The notes under the pieces were generated by a model, which was not told the DNA's origin, made no database searches, and was given only the letters and a program-made list of their open reading frames with translations. Shown here piece by piece: positions 1-12,611 of a stretch of DNA of 64,000 nt. A program made the translations under genes and the position numbers. Location of the stretch: NCBI GenBank assembly GCA_035582835.1, contig JAYKAV010000004.1, positions 179,707 to 243,706 on the forward strand, read 5' to 3'. Source of the stretch: Phoebastria nigripes (taxonomy: Eukaryota; Chordata; Aves; Procellariiformes; Diomedeidae). Position 1 is the stretch's first letter. Each line of letters starts with the position of its first letter.

Positions 1-3000
1 ATGAACACCACTTTCAACTGACACACCATTTGATCTCATAAAGTAAAAATTATTCTCAGAAAGGTATGCTATTTATCTTGTACCTTAGTGCACAGGCCTT
101 GCTTATTTGGTGAGGAAATGATGGGGTTTGCATGGTGAATTAAAAAATCCTGAAAACTGTATCAAATAGCTGGTGATTACAGATCTATGTGACTGCAATT
201 CAAACNGTCTGTAAGGAAAAGTGTGTGTATCATCTAGTTTGTTTGTAACCTGAAGTACGGATATTGTATCTATAGTATTAAAGATCTAGCTTTTCATCAT
301 TTCTTCTTTTGCTATAGAGAGTAAAAAATATCTTGAGAGAGCAGGGAGTATGTAACACAGTGGAGAAAGTGGCTTGGCCTTTCAGTGGTACTGATAACAA
401 CTGAAGTGAAAGTGAGTTTGATTGTAACGCTATGGGTTCGATTAATCTCCATCACAAACCCCCACAGACATTGACACCATTTAGCTGGTAATCAGCCTCT
501 GCTCAGGGGAGGTCTAGAGTTGGATCACTGGCAATGCTAATAGTCAGGTACTTGGTAAAATCTCTCTAGGGCTTGTCTGTGCTTTGATTTAGCTCAGTGA
601 TAGTGGTCCCTCAAAAATATTTTTCCAGTGTTTAAACTGAGACATGCCTACTGTGAGAGAGGTGTTCCAACACCGCAGGCCACAGCACTGGTTCTGGTTC
701 TGTACAGGTTTATCTTGTTACCTGCTGTATTTAGTCAATCACCAGTAAACAAAAAGCTGTCTTTCCACTTATCTTTGAAACCTTTGTATAATCGGTTCTA
801 AAGTTAAATAGTAAAGAAATAAGCCTTGAACTTGGATGAAGTCAGATATGATACGGTTCTTCTTCACCAACACATTTATCAAAAAAAGATTCAATTCCAC
901 GTCTGAGTGGATGTCTAAATAGTTGGGTGCTAACAATGTTTGGCCTCTGAAGATTAAGATGGCATTTCAGAAACCTCTCTGTTCTGCAAAATCTATGCCA
1001 TGTCAGACAGCTTTACATTCATAAAAGGAACATAAGTTAATATTCTAATTAAAAGAAATTATGAGTACTCCAAATTACAGGAAGTCCCCAGGGTGCTTTG
1101 TGCATGGTGGAATTCTCACTGTATGAAGGAGTTCATAAGGAATTTTCTCCAAATTAGAGATTCCCATCTGGGAATTATACTACAGAAGAAGTCACTATGA
1201 AAAAATGGCACGCAGCTCTAAGATTATGTCCTTGTCAGTCCTTAACTCAATAAAGTACAGAAGACATGCTGGAAATCAGTTCAAAAAGGCAAAACATATA
1301 ATTCTTCTTTCTTTATTTTATTCTAAATCTGGTAATTAGTTATTTGATTTTGCATTTTAGCAGACTGAAACATATCCTATGCTCCATCCAAATCTTAACT
1401 GGTAGTATGAATGAATTTAGGTTAATCTGCCAAATACTGATATCCCACTACATGGGGTATGATGGACATAACAAAAGTGTATAAAATTAATGAAAGTGTG
1501 CCTTTTACCCAACACAGTGTTGATGATTGACAAGCTNTGCAGGTTTTCTCCTAACTAAATTGCAAGGGACTCATTCAGAGAGGCAAACCACGAAAGCCAA
1601 GTCATGAGTCAGTTGGAGTATCAGGAGAAAGTGCCAGGCAGAAATCTTGTGGCAGGCGCAGAGCAGCAAGAGTGAACCTGAGGACTGAAGGTTTCATGGC
1701 AGATATGCCTGCCCATCTCTTAGTTTACTACATTTCTGACCTCCTCAGTCTTGTAATGTGTTCTCCACAGAGGTCCCGCAAGAGGCAAAAAAGCGCTGAG
1801 AGCTTTTAAGCTTAATCATGAGACTGAACTGGCACAGCTGGGTGATGGACAGTAGTCTCTGACCAGGAACAGAGAAGACAATATGGTACAGGAGCAACTT
1901 GAAGTGCTACAGCTGAATCTTCAGGAGTTTGTCTGGTAGAGCAATACCAACTAGCTCCCAAAGGCATTCGGGTGCCTAATGTCCTACTGACACTCACCTT
2001 TCCTTCTGCTAAGATAATTTTTTTTCTCTGCTGCTGTGCTTTGCCCTCATTGGGAGGTTCAATTACTTTGTCTCTAACACTGACATTCTTTCAGCAGTGA
2101 ACAGCAAAATATCTTCTGCTTAAGATGAAAAATAGGAAAGTGCAAACCTGTGAATATAAATGAGTTTGTAAATTCCTAGAAGAGGATCCTATTTTAACCT
2201 TCTTATTCCACTTCATAATATGTCATAGAATCATCTTATAATTGAACCTCTGATTGAAAGTCAATACTTCATAAAACTAAGAGACATAAGGTAATAATTA
2301 AAGTAATTATGCAGGCGATTGTTGCTGAACTTTTAAACTTTCACAAGGAGAAAAGCTATAACATACGAAACCTGAAAAAGGAGGGTGCAGTAGAATTACT
2401 GGAAATGTTAAGGATATCATTAAAAACTAGTCAACCTAAAGAAAGACAATAGACGTAATTAAGCATACATTTGTTTCTGTGTGCACACTGTTAAGTATAC
2501 AGTACGACTGGCTTGAAAAGAATTACTTAATGATAGTTTAAGGAATATGCTTCACCTCCCATGGAAAAATTTTGCAGCAGCTTCTGACTGCCCTCTGTCC
2601 GACTCCAGTCTAATTGTATGTAGCTCTGTTCTTCCTACTTGCCTTTGATCTATAGATACAGCAAGAGGAATCACTTTGTCTTTAATGTGCCAGAAACCTA
2701 TCACTTTTGTACTGTATGCATTTCTTTAATGTAGCTATGATCCAAAAGGGCTATTGGTGTAAAGTGCAAGAAGACATGAACACAAATCAGGGCAAGCAAA
2801 TGAATGCAAATAATCTCTAATAGAGAAATGTTCCATTGTAAATTAATAGTAGCTTATCTTTACATTACATTGTAAGAGAAAGAAAAGAAATGAAGGGAAA
2901 GGAAGATAGGAAGGGATGTGACTACAGTGCTTTGGCCAGGGGCTTATAAGTGTCACTGATCGCATTTTAATGTTGAGATTTTTATGCATTCAGAATATTA

Positions 3001-4070
3001 AAACTTCTATTACATTTTCAATTAAAAACTCATATGGAATACATGTTGTAGCAATAGCATGCTCTCCAAAGAAATTGATGTATGCACATTCTGAGGAAAT
3101 GGGAATGTTTTACATTTATAAACTGAGAGGTTTGCTTAGAGAATTAGCTATGCGAACATCTTCTGCAAACATCCTGGGACAGTGCAGACTCTCATTATAT
3201 TTTCTGTACTAAATTCCATTTCTTGAATAATCTCTGTCTCCTGGGCAATTATTCATTACCATTTAAGAAGAAAAGGCATGTGCTTAACATCAAATAAACA
3301 TCCAGTCTCTTTGGAGAGGGAGCAGTGCACACTGAACAAGTGGTAAATGCTGATCTAGAAAAAGATGAGGTTTGGGCAGAACTTGGGTGAAATTCCACCT
3401 CTGCTGAAATCTCGGCAAATTTCTCATGAGTCCTAGTGGAGTGTTAAGTATTGTAGCTAAGGCACTGAAGTATCTCAGTTTTGCTGCATTTTCTACTCAG
3501 GTGTTTTTGACAACTTGATTGCCAAATGAACTGATGAATTATTGGGATAATATTTGACATGAACAATGTCTTTTTTAAAACAGTAGGAGGGTCCAGTTGC
3601 TGAATCAGTGATCCTGTTTAGCTCCTCAGCAGTTTAAGCATTAAGTGTTCTTCTGTCACCTCCTTCATGAATCTCAACAGTTTGCTCAGACTGGATTCAG
3701 CAGAGTTAGACAGATGAATTATTTATCCTAAATGGAAAAATTCATTGCATGTTTTCAAACACCATCTTTTTCCATAACTGGACAAACCCAAAACTTTCTT
3801 AACTTTTATGGGAAAAGGGAAGACCTAGAATAACAAGTAGCTTGGTCAGGTCACTACCTTTTGTAGGGGAAATCAAAGCTTGGGTCCCTCTTCTGGTGTT
3901 CTCTTAAATCTGAGGTGAGTAACTTAAAATACTAGATGACTGTGCTGGATGAGGCTGGCTTTCTCTGGAGACATCTGCTTTAGGCATACATAACTGTTCA
4001 TTTGATCAGATTATAAAGTTTCTTCTAGGATCAGTGTCAGGTCCTTCCTTTAGTTCTCCAGGAGTACCTG
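1..4070. other. AT-rich unique non-coding stretch
   Basis: No recognisable gene, transposon or RNA gene. The open frames here (61 and 80 codons at most) have no family resemblance and the composition of random AT-rich DNA. There are poly-purine patches near 2,880-2,920 and isolated N bases at about 206 and 1,537. I looked for CR1 tails, LTR ends and tRNA boxes and saw none. Confidence 0.6.
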
Positions 4071-4072
4071 TG

Positions 4073-4470
4073 TCACGTCTTCATGGCTTTGTAAGCCCAT
4101 CAGTCTGCGACTGATGTAGGTCTGTGTTAGTGTGTGAATGGCGATGGCTCTAGATGGATTAAAAAAAAGACGTCTTGCACCAGTTGCTTAGTCATGTTGC
4201 CCGGTAGCACTTACAGCACGAAGATTTCAACTGGCAGCGCTCTCCAAGGCAGTCTCCGTGAAAGGCGTAGCAAGCTCCNGAGATCTCCTAAACCAAAGAG
4301 TCAAACCCCACAGTGATAGCGTGGCAGATTTATAGTTAAAAAGTTCAACACAACAGATACCTTTCTAAGTAATATTTCTCCCCACGGGCAGAGCACGGTA
4401 GTGTGGTGCATGTGAAGGGACGCAGACAGACATGATCCCAGAGGAAATAGCGAGATGAGCTACTGGTTGT
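4073..4470 (-). other. CpG-rich block of unknown origin
   Basis: I count about 14 CpG dinucleotides in roughly 400 bases, in a neighbourhood where CpG is rare. Read on the minus strand there is a TATAAATC at 4327-4334. About 115 bases downstream there is a GTAAGTGC at 4207-4214 that fits a splice donor. This would suit a promoter plus a short non-coding first exon, or an unrecognised LTR. No LTR termini, polyadenylation signal or target duplication were found, and the 60-codon frame on + has no recognisable domain. The promoter reading is inference. Confidence 0.3.
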
Positions 4471-4775
4471 GACATAAAACTCATGAAGTTAGCAAACTGA
4501 ACCAGGAGTAACCAAAAATACTGGTACTGTAAAAGGAACTGGTTCATATAATAGGTTCACTTAATAGGGACCAGTGATCATGACCCTCATTCCAAGTGAA
4601 CTAAAGTTTCACTTGCATGGGGAAGTTCAGTTTCCCTTAAGGGCAGGAGCAGTAGCCAAGCAGTGGAGACGAGATAAGTTAGAGGCTGAAATACCCTGTT
4701 TCGCATATTTGTGAAAATAGCAGCCATTCTTCTTGTGACTCAGGTTTGAACAGAGGCTCTCCAGAGTGAAAACCA

Positions 4776-5460
4776 TCACACTCCACAGAAACCATTTCCA
4801 TCCTTTCCTATTATGCCTGCTACTCTCATCAGCTCTGCAATCTGAAATGCTGACATAAACCATTGAATTTCTGCCAGGCTGGTGACTCCACTTGCCACTG
4901 CCACGACCTCCAGCTTGGAAAGTGCTGCCCTACAGCTTGAACTAAGAGCCCAGCTCCATAGCTGGGACTTGTAAAATACTTCTAATCTCTGTAAATGTGT
5001 AGCAGCCTTTGAACAGTACATTGTTTTCTCAGCGCACTGAGGGTGTGAAAGGGAGAAAGCAGATAAATGCCTGGGCAGGGAGGAGACCATCAGGGAGCCG
5101 TGGGAGCGGGGCTGCTCCCCAGGGTGACCTGGTGCAGGCTGAGCCGGGCCCTCTCCCCACCGGGCACAGCCCTGCAGGGGCCAGCGTGGTGGCAGTGACA
5201 GGTACCAAAAACCCAGACATGGTGAGAGTTTGCTGCCCCACAGCCCCCCAATATCCGCAGGGCCATTTGTCCTGCAGGCACTGCCTGGGGCTGTCAGCCC
5301 CTTCCCCGGCGGCACTCACAGAGCTGGAGCTCAGACAGNCTGGGCAATGGGCACTTGGCCATGGGGCACCTGGTAAACCCAGCTCAGCCCCGCTCAGGCC
5401 AAGGGCAGCCNGGCCACCCCCGGGACCTGCCACAGCCTGATGCCTACACCCAGCAGTGGC
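4776..5460 (-). other. GC-rich island with unrecognised 179-codon open frame
   Basis: From about 5050 to 5460 the sequence is strongly GC-rich, with about ten CpGs and many CCC/GGG runs, unlike the AT-rich flanks. On the minus strand an open frame of 179 codons (5315 to 4776) crosses out of the island into ordinary sequence. It is the longest frame not explained by a transposon. Its translation is Pro/Ser/Gly-rich in the first 90 residues, with no domain, signal peptide or repeat I recognise. Overlapping frames of 143 codons (+) and 168 codons (-) also stay open. That is expected in GC-rich DNA with few stop codons and weakens the coding case. Alternatives are a CpG island, an old GC-rich repeat or a lncRNA exon. 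Confidence 0.3.
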
Positions 5461-6481
5461 AAATGTAATCACTCTCGCTGGGCTGTAAGAGACTCCTTTG
5501 TAGAAATTTCCAGCATTGAGATTTTGTACCTTCATTTAGGAGAGAACATCACTAATGTGTGAGAGCAAGGAATCTGTGAATGCACTGGATGTCTACGCAG
5601 TGTAATGACTCACCTTCCTGGAAAGTAAAAGACAATACCAAAAAGCTTCAATTCCAGGAAGTCTGGCCTTTTGCAATGTGAAAAGCCAATTTACTGTGTT
5701 AACAAGTCTTTAAAAGAATATTTTAACCTTCAATAATGGAGGAAATGGATACTTCTGGTACTGCGAGAATCAGAAAGGAAAAAATAACTTAGAAATTCAA
5801 GTGAGGATTTTGTGTAGAGAAGAGGAGAAAAAGTTAATCAACTTGTGAAAGAGACAGTATGTGAGGGAGAAGCTATTTATAGAATTTCTGCTAGTACAAG
5901 TCCATAACCTTTTAGGAAGAAATCATTGTGATTTATTAATTTCTATTAATTATGCCATTCTGTAGAGATACCTTAGGACATCGTAGATCTCAGCACAAGT
6001 TTTCAAATCAGTTTGTGTGACAGAGAGGTTTTCCTGGCTCTTGTTACATTTGTCCCACTTATTGTTCAAGGCATTTGAAATGTAGTTTGGATTAAGAGTA
6101 CAGACAAGTGCATGCTTTGCCTGAGGCTTCAGTTCTCACTAATAAGGAACTAAGATTATAAAGGCAATTGCATGTATTTCATGAGGTTGTTTATTATATC
6201 CTAACTTTAAGAGTGAAAGAAGACTGTAGGGCTTAACCTGACTGGAAGTTAGTTATAAACGATAGAATTAGTATGGAATTATTCTGAATTCAATTTTATA
6301 TATCACAGCTTTTGACGAGAGATAAACAGAACTCAGTAGACTATGATAAATAAACTGCAAAGAATAGAAAATTTTAATGAAAAACAGTCACAACCAGGCC
6401 TGATGCCTCTGACTGGTAGCACCTATCCCCAGTTAGAACATGTATCATAGCAGTGTGCTTACATAAAGTTATTTACAGATA
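5461..6481. other. Unique non-coding spacer
   Basis: AT-rich sequence between the GC-rich island and the 3' tail of the CR1 element. No open frame of note, no repeat family and no simple repeat longer than a few units were seen. Confidence 0.5.
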
Positions 6482-6573
6482 ATCATAGAATCATAGAATC
6501 ATAGAATCATTAAGGTTGGAAAGGACCTTTAAGATCATCCAGTCCAACTGTCAACCCAACACCTCCATGCCCA

Positions 6574-8333
6574 CTAAACCATGTCCCTAAGCACCACATC
6601 TATACGTCTTTTAAACACCTCCAGGGATGGTGACTCAACCATTTCCCTGGGCAGCCTGTTCCAATGCTTGACAACCCTTTCAGTGAAGAAATTTTTCCTA
6701 ATATCCAATCTAAACCTCCCCTGGCGCAACTTGAAGTCATTTCCTCTCGTCCTATTGCTAGTTGCTTGGCAGAAGAGACCGACACCCACCTCGCTACAAC
6801 CTCCTTTCAGGTAGTTGTAGAGAGCAATAAGGTCTCCCCTCAGCCTCCTCTTCTCCAGGCTAAACAGTCCCAGTTCCCTCAGCCGCTCCTCATAAGACTT
6901 GTTCCCCAGACCCTTCACCAGCTTCGTTGCCCTTCTCTGGACACACTCCAGCACCTCAATGTCCTTCTTGTAGTGAGGGGCCCAAAACTGAACACAGCAT
7001 TCGAGGTGTGGCCTCACCAGTGCCGAGTACAGGGGGACGATCACTTCCCTACTCCTGCTGGCCACACTATTTCTGATGCAGGCCAGGATGCCGTTGGCCT
7101 TCTTGGCCACCTGGGCACACTGCCGGCTCATATTCAGCCGGCTGTCAACCAGGAACCCCAGGTCCTTTTCTGCCAGGCAGCTTTCCAGCCACTCTTCCCC
7201 AAGCCTGTAGCGTTGTATGGGGTTGTTGTGGCCAAAGTGCAGGACCCAGCACTTGGCCTTGTTAAACCTCATACAATTGGCCTCGGCCCATCGATCCAGC
7301 CTGTCCAGGTCCCTCTGCAGAGCCTTCCTACCCTTGAGCAGATCAACACTCCTGCCCAACTTGGTGTCATCTGCAAACTTACTGAGGGAGCACTCAATCC
7401 CTTCATCCAGATCATTGATAAAGATATTGAACAAGACTAGCCCCAAAACTGAGCCCTGGGGGACACCGCTTGTGACTGGCCGCCAAGTGGATTTCACTCN
7501 GTTCACCACAACTCTTTGGGCCCAGCCGTCCAGCCAGTTTTTTACCCAGCGAAGAGTACACCTGTCTAGGCCATGAGCCGCCAGCTTCTCTAGGAGAATG
7601 CTGTGCGAGACAGTGTCAAAGGCTTTACTGAAGTCTAGGTAGACCACGTCCACAGCCTTTCCCTCATCCACTAGGTGGGTCACCTGGTCCTAGAAGGAGA
7701 TCAGGTTGGTCAAGCAGGACCTGCCTTTCATGAACCCATGCTTGTTGGGCCTGATCCCCTGGTTGTCCTGCACATGGCTTGTGAGCACCCCCAAGATGAC
7801 CCGCTCCATAATCTTCCCCGGCACCGAGGTCAGGCTGACAGGCCTGTAGTTCCCCGGATCCTCCTTCCAGCCCTTCTTGTAGATGGGCGTCACATTGGCA
7901 AGCCTCCAGACGTCTGGGACCTCCCCCGTTAACCAGGACCGCTGATAAATGATGGAGAGTGGCTTGGCAAGCTCCTCCGCNAGCTCCCTCAGCACTCTCG
8001 GGTGGATCCCATCTGGCCCCATAGACTTGTGAGCGTCCAGGTGGCGTAGCAGGTCGTTAACTGCTTCCTCTTGGATTATGGGGGGGGTTATCCTGCTCGC
8101 CGTCCCCGTCTTCCAGCTCAGGGGGCTGAATACCCTGAGGGTGACTGGTCTGACTATTAAAGACTGAGGCAAAGAAGGCATTAAGTACCTCAGCCTTTTC
8201 CTCATCCTTGGTGGCAATGTTCCCCCCTGTATCCAATAGTTCCCCCCTGTATCCAATAGAGGATGGAGATTCTCCTTGGCTCTCTTTTTGTTGTTAATAT
8301 ATTTGTAAAAACATTTTTTGTTATCTCTTATGT
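6574..8333 (-). pseudogene. CR1 ORF2 reverse transcriptase, broken
   Basis: Remnant of the CR1 ORF2 polyprotein, which copies the element's RNA into the genome. The downstream 369-codon part (7683 to 6574) shows motif A (YLDFSKAFDTV, residues 15-25), then [10 protein letters not shown] (72-81), then the catalytic FADD (103-106), the CR1 form of YXDD. The conserved thumb/C-terminal region follows to the natural stop. The upstream 188-codon part (8256 to 7690) carries GPDGIHPRVL and NYRPVSLTSV, plus a HGFMKGRSCLTNLISF segment at its end. The two parts are in one frame, separated by a single TAG at 7690-7692 where related copies have tyrosine. Further upstream a 20-bp tandem duplication (8220-8259) shifts the frame, and an extra C in a C8 tract (read on minus, near 8080-8087) shifts it back. 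Roughly 50 codons between them are therefore out of frame. Two codons contain N. It cannot encode a working enzyme as it stands. Confidence 0.93.
8220..8259. repeat. 20-bp perfect tandem duplication inside CR1
   Basis: Two adjacent copies of a 20-base unit beginning TTCCCCCCTG (8220-8239 and 8240-8259). It lies in the coding region of the CR1 element and adds 20 bases, shifting the frame by two. A replication-slippage or microhomology event after or during insertion is the simplest explanation. Confidence 0.9.
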
Positions 8334-11300
8334 CATAAGGCCATAGTGGCCAGATTGAATCACTACGCCTGATATGAGTAAGACATCAAAGATAGCACAG
8401 ATTATAGTAACCCATGTAAGTGTGTAAGAGGTTGCAAGAAAAATTTAAAATATTAAATTATACTTGATGGTTGATACTTTGGCAAAAAGGAAAAAAATTC
8501 CCTGAGCTGAAATTATTCTGGTGCACAGCCTACATCATACCAGTAGAGATTAGCTTAACAGAATTGTAATTATATTCAGAGAGAGTAACTCATGGAGTCT
8601 GTTTTATTTTCTATTTTGACACAGCATTTTTTTAAATGGGACAATGGTAAGCCATAATTGCATAATCCCTGAGACTTCTCCACATTTTAAAATCAACTTC
8701 TCTCATATCTCTCCTTCTCTGCTTTAACTGTCCACTAGGACTAATTGAAAAGGAAACTGGGATACATCTGGCCTCAATCAGTATTGCTGTTTGATTGATT
8801 AAACAGGAGATTGAAGGAGTTTTGTTTATATTTAAAACCTACTGCTGGAGGAACCTGTGGATACTAGTGCTGACAAATTAACGTGACTTCTCCTAGTCCT
8901 GCAAACAGCCAGACTGCAAAATCCCTTTTGGCTACCCAACAAGAGTGGGTGCAAAGGGGGTGCAAAGACAGCGGAGGGGAGAGAGGAAAAGAGGGCTTAG
9001 AGGAAAAACAGGGAAAACTTAGTTTTTGTTTAGCTTCCTACCACCAAGTTGTTTTTTTCCACTTTTTCTCGTGTTTGTCTCTGGGGTTAATCAGTGCAAC
9101 TGTGACAAAGTGCTTGAATTAAGAAGAATTTACTTTAATTAAACTGTGAAAACCTACTCACTTGTGTCTTCACTCTCCCTTTCTTTAGCAGAAGAATAGG
9201 GTATATAATTAACACCCACAACAGGTTGCATTCAGAGTTAGAAAAACTCCAGTGCTGGGGCCAGACTTAACTGTTTATGAAAAAAAGGGCCTATTAACCT
9301 GACAGGATATCTGTCAAAAATCCAAACTAGTTCATTAAAAACAACAGAATATTAGTAACATTTAATTCTTTGTTTGTGTTTCTACTTATGCTGCCATTCT
9401 ATCAGCTGACTCCCCTCTTCCACTGCCACTGCAATTGCTCCTACTTCTCTTCTGCATAAAATAACCACATGAGATATGTTAAATGCTGTTGGAAGACATA
9501 CCTTTGATTCCTCCCTTTGCTGGTCTACTGCTCTGCTTTTTAGCTTTTCAGTGATATTGCTGTCACAGTTCCCTAGTCCCAACCTACTCCTTTGACAAAA
9601 CCAAAACACCTCCCCGCGCCCCCCCCCCAAAAACCCCCAACAGTACATTACAATGCAATACAGTTGTATTTCCCTTCTAATCTCAAAATAAAAAACTCTC
9701 TGGAGTGTAAATAGTTAGTCTATGTTGTACCTTTTCTTTCTTCAGGCCTGGTATTTTTATCAGTTGATTGTCTCTTCCACAAAACACAAATAAAAAAGCA
9801 CCATCTTCAATCATTTCTTGAGACTGTGACTGGAGTTTATTAAGGCATTTGTACTTCAGATAGCAAAGACAGTGAGAGGTGTTCTGTGCTTTACATTTGC
9901 CTTGATACAGATACAATATTGCCTAAGGAAATAAGTTTTTGACTATAACAATGATAATTGAAAACCAAAAAAACCTTCTCCTATTCCATTTTCTAACATT
10001 AATTAGCAAACTAACCCATCAGCTTTTTTTTTTTTTCAAACAACAGCTGAAAGTAATTTTCAGATCTGATATGAAAAATTGAGTCTGATGTAGCCCTCTG
10101 TTGGCTTTTTCTTATTTATAACACAAAAATCTTTGCCTTTCTTAATACTTACATTTCAACCTTTTAAATCTACTTATCCTGGAACAATGGAATTATACAA
10201 GCAATTAGGTAAATTCAGATATAATGAAAGTGAATGCAGCTCAGTTTTAATGAATGGATCTTACTTTGCATTTGATTGCAGTTTGTTTCAGACTGTAAAT
10301 AAGCTAATTCTGTTTATGTTTTTCTTTCTAAAAGCAACTATATTGAGTCAGATTTTCAAGAGAGCTCACATCTCATGTCTATGACCAGATAAAGTTCTTC
10401 AGAAAGTAGGCCAAAGCATTATGTGGAAATCTGACACTCACTGTTAAACCATAGCTGTATTAATCTTTGCAGTATAATGCACACTAACAGACTATGAATT
10501 TTTTTGGAACATAAATGTTAGTTTTCATCATCTTCACTAGGTCTGTACTTCTCAGAGGCAGTCTCAACATGCCTATGGAGCGTGCTGCATGTAAGGCATC
10601 TGTAATATATTTTTCTTTCTTGACATATGAAGTTCCCCAAAATTGTGTAAAAATGAAAGGAGGGTCTTAGTCGTCAGATATGAGATGATGTGTGGGCCTG
10701 TCCTTTGCTTCTGAAATAACACAGTACAGGACATGTATACAATGTGCCTTAAACTTTCCTCCAGCCTTGAGGCTACATGGTACTATGTCTCTCAGGTTTT
10801 ATTTATTTATTTATTTAAAATAGACCCCAAATTGTTTATCATTTACCAACAGTTGTTTTTGCAGCTGGACTGAAGGGTGTATTAGTCTAAGCCACTGGCT
10901 GGCACAAAGAAGCCAATGTACACGTGAGTCTGATTCTACCTTTGCTTTCTGTGATTTATGGAAGATACACTCTTTCTTTGAAAAATCTGAGTGCCTTTTA
11001 GTCTTAAAGTACTATGCCAATAAGTGAAGTACAGCTATTTGCTTTTATTTGCATAATTAGGTTGTTGTCATGAGATACAAGGAGTCTGCTTCATGACTGG
11101 AAGTGTCAGTGTGTCTGTGCTTTAGGACAATTTTGGAGGGAGGGAGGAGGAAGACATGGGTAGTATACATTTTTTCAATATATCTCTAAATGACCCTGCT
11201 CACTTTGCTTACTGATTTATACTACTTTTTTTTTTTTTTTTTTAGCTGATTTAGATGTATTTCTCCCCATAGATGTTTGTCCCCATTTTTGTCTTCTTTA

Positions 11301-12611
11301 TTCCTCATTCACCTATTCTCACACTAAGTCATTTGTTTTGCATTCTGATAGGCTGCTTGCTATAGCATGCTTAAAGACAGCAATACTTTGTGTCACTTTA
11401 TAGCTTCCAAGTACTTTCACGGTATTAATTATATTATCCTAACTTTTTTAGTCCCTGAAAAGGAGGCATTTATTTTCTCATTTAAGGAGTGGAGAACTGA
11501 GGCATGGCTTACTTAAACAACCTGCCCAAATCTGACATAAATCCTTATAGTGGACTAGGGATTTATAATGAGATTGTCTTTCACCTCACTGATCCCATTG
11601 ACTGGTCCAGGCTGGGTTTGCTGTCTTCCAGGTTCTCATCAGATTAATTTTCTTATCTTTCCCCTGGTCCTTTTTAATTTCTTTGTCTGGGTTTCAGCAT
11701 TTCTTTCAAAAGATTGAAAGTATTACTTGTAGAAGTGATTGAAGATATCTCTTTAAATTTTAAATATCTTGCAATGCTCTAATAATACAATTGGAGTGCT
11801 GGGCTTATAATTTTCATTTTGTGTTTTGTATTTAAACAGAAGTGAGATAGAAAGTATCAGAAATAGATAACCATATAGCTATGTTTGCTGTCTCTGAATT
11901 TGTTTTAAGGTATTATGAGAAGCACCTGATTCAGCTAAATAGTTTTCTATTTTGTTTTTTTTTTTTTTCATATTTTATTCCCCTTAGGAAGACATCAATT
12001 CTCTTTTCTGAGTGGAATGTATACTTGATGAAGTTCTGTCTCTTGGTGATCACTTCATTTTGTATTTCAGAAGAAATCTTCCTCTATAGTAAATTCTCAT
12101 GAGAAGAAATTTAGTGATGACATCCTTCTCCTATTCTTCCTTTTGCCTGTTTAAAACCAGTTTTATGAAAACATTCAAGCTATTCTAGATTGTTCACTCA
12201 TTTATATTTGGGTACAATAGAGAAATTATCATATTGGGTATGCTTCACGTGGAATTCTTTTAATTCAATTGAAAGTAATGATGTGAAGGAAGGGGATTAA
12301 ACTACGGTTTGGTTTGTTTGCCTTTTCATGCTCTTGTGTTCTGGTTTTGGTCTTCCTTTTTCTATACCACATACTGTGAAGTTTTGTTTAGTTTTTTAAT
12401 TTTCTGTTACTGAACTTGTGAAGAATAACTTCCCAGACTTCCTGCTATTGATGATAACTTGGAACAGAGTATTTAGGATTTATTAGAGTTGGACAGTTCT
12501 CTCAGTGTGAACACCATGGATGCTTTGGTCTCGGTCAGAGTTATTTCAAGAAAGAACTGGAGAACATCTGGTCTTTGCTTTCCCCTTCATCTTCCTGGCT
12601 GGCTTCTCACA
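8334..12611. other. Unique non-coding stretch with poly(T) runs
   Basis: About 4.3 kb of AT-rich DNA between two CR1 pieces. Open frames of up to 88 codons have no recognisable features. It contains T-runs at 10024-10036 (13), 11226-11243 (18) and 11955-11968 (14), and an (ATTT)5 microsatellite at 10797-10816. No LTR termini, tRNA boxes or CR1 tails were seen. Confidence 0.5.
10797..10816. repeat. (ATTT)n microsatellite
   Basis: Five uninterrupted ATTT units following a short T-run. Confidence 0.85.

Larger units (their letters stand above)
6482..8333 (-). mobile_element. CR1 LINE, 5'-truncated, large 3' portion
   Basis: Non-LTR retrotransposon of the CR1 family, inserted on the minus strand. 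Its 3' end is at 6482-6510, where the antisense strand shows three to four copies of the CR1 terminal octamer (ATTCTATG read on minus). A 3' UTR of about 90 bases follows up to the stop codon at 6574-6576. Upstream lies the reverse transcriptase and C-terminal region of ORF2 (see the pseudogene entry). Homology fades near 8333, before the N-terminal end of the reverse transcriptase domain. The endonuclease, ORF1 and 5' UTR are therefore missing, the usual result of incomplete reverse transcription in this family. There is no poly(A) tail or target duplication, as is normal for CR1. It is about 89 percent identical at protein level to the tail at 12612-13069 (13 differences in 120 residues, counted by eye), so the two belong to the same or sister subfamilies. 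Confidence 0.96.

Noticed and set aside
430..460. GGGTTCGATTAATC resembling a tRNA T-arm
   Set aside because: No acceptor stem, D-arm or anticodon arm can be drawn around it.
6664..7440. 258-codon plus-strand frame
   Set aside because: It is the antisense shadow of CR1 reverse transcriptase.
12520..12611. N-terminal extension of the 152-codon frame as part of a gene
   Set aside because: Unrelated flank that happens to be in frame with the CR1 fragment starting near 12612.
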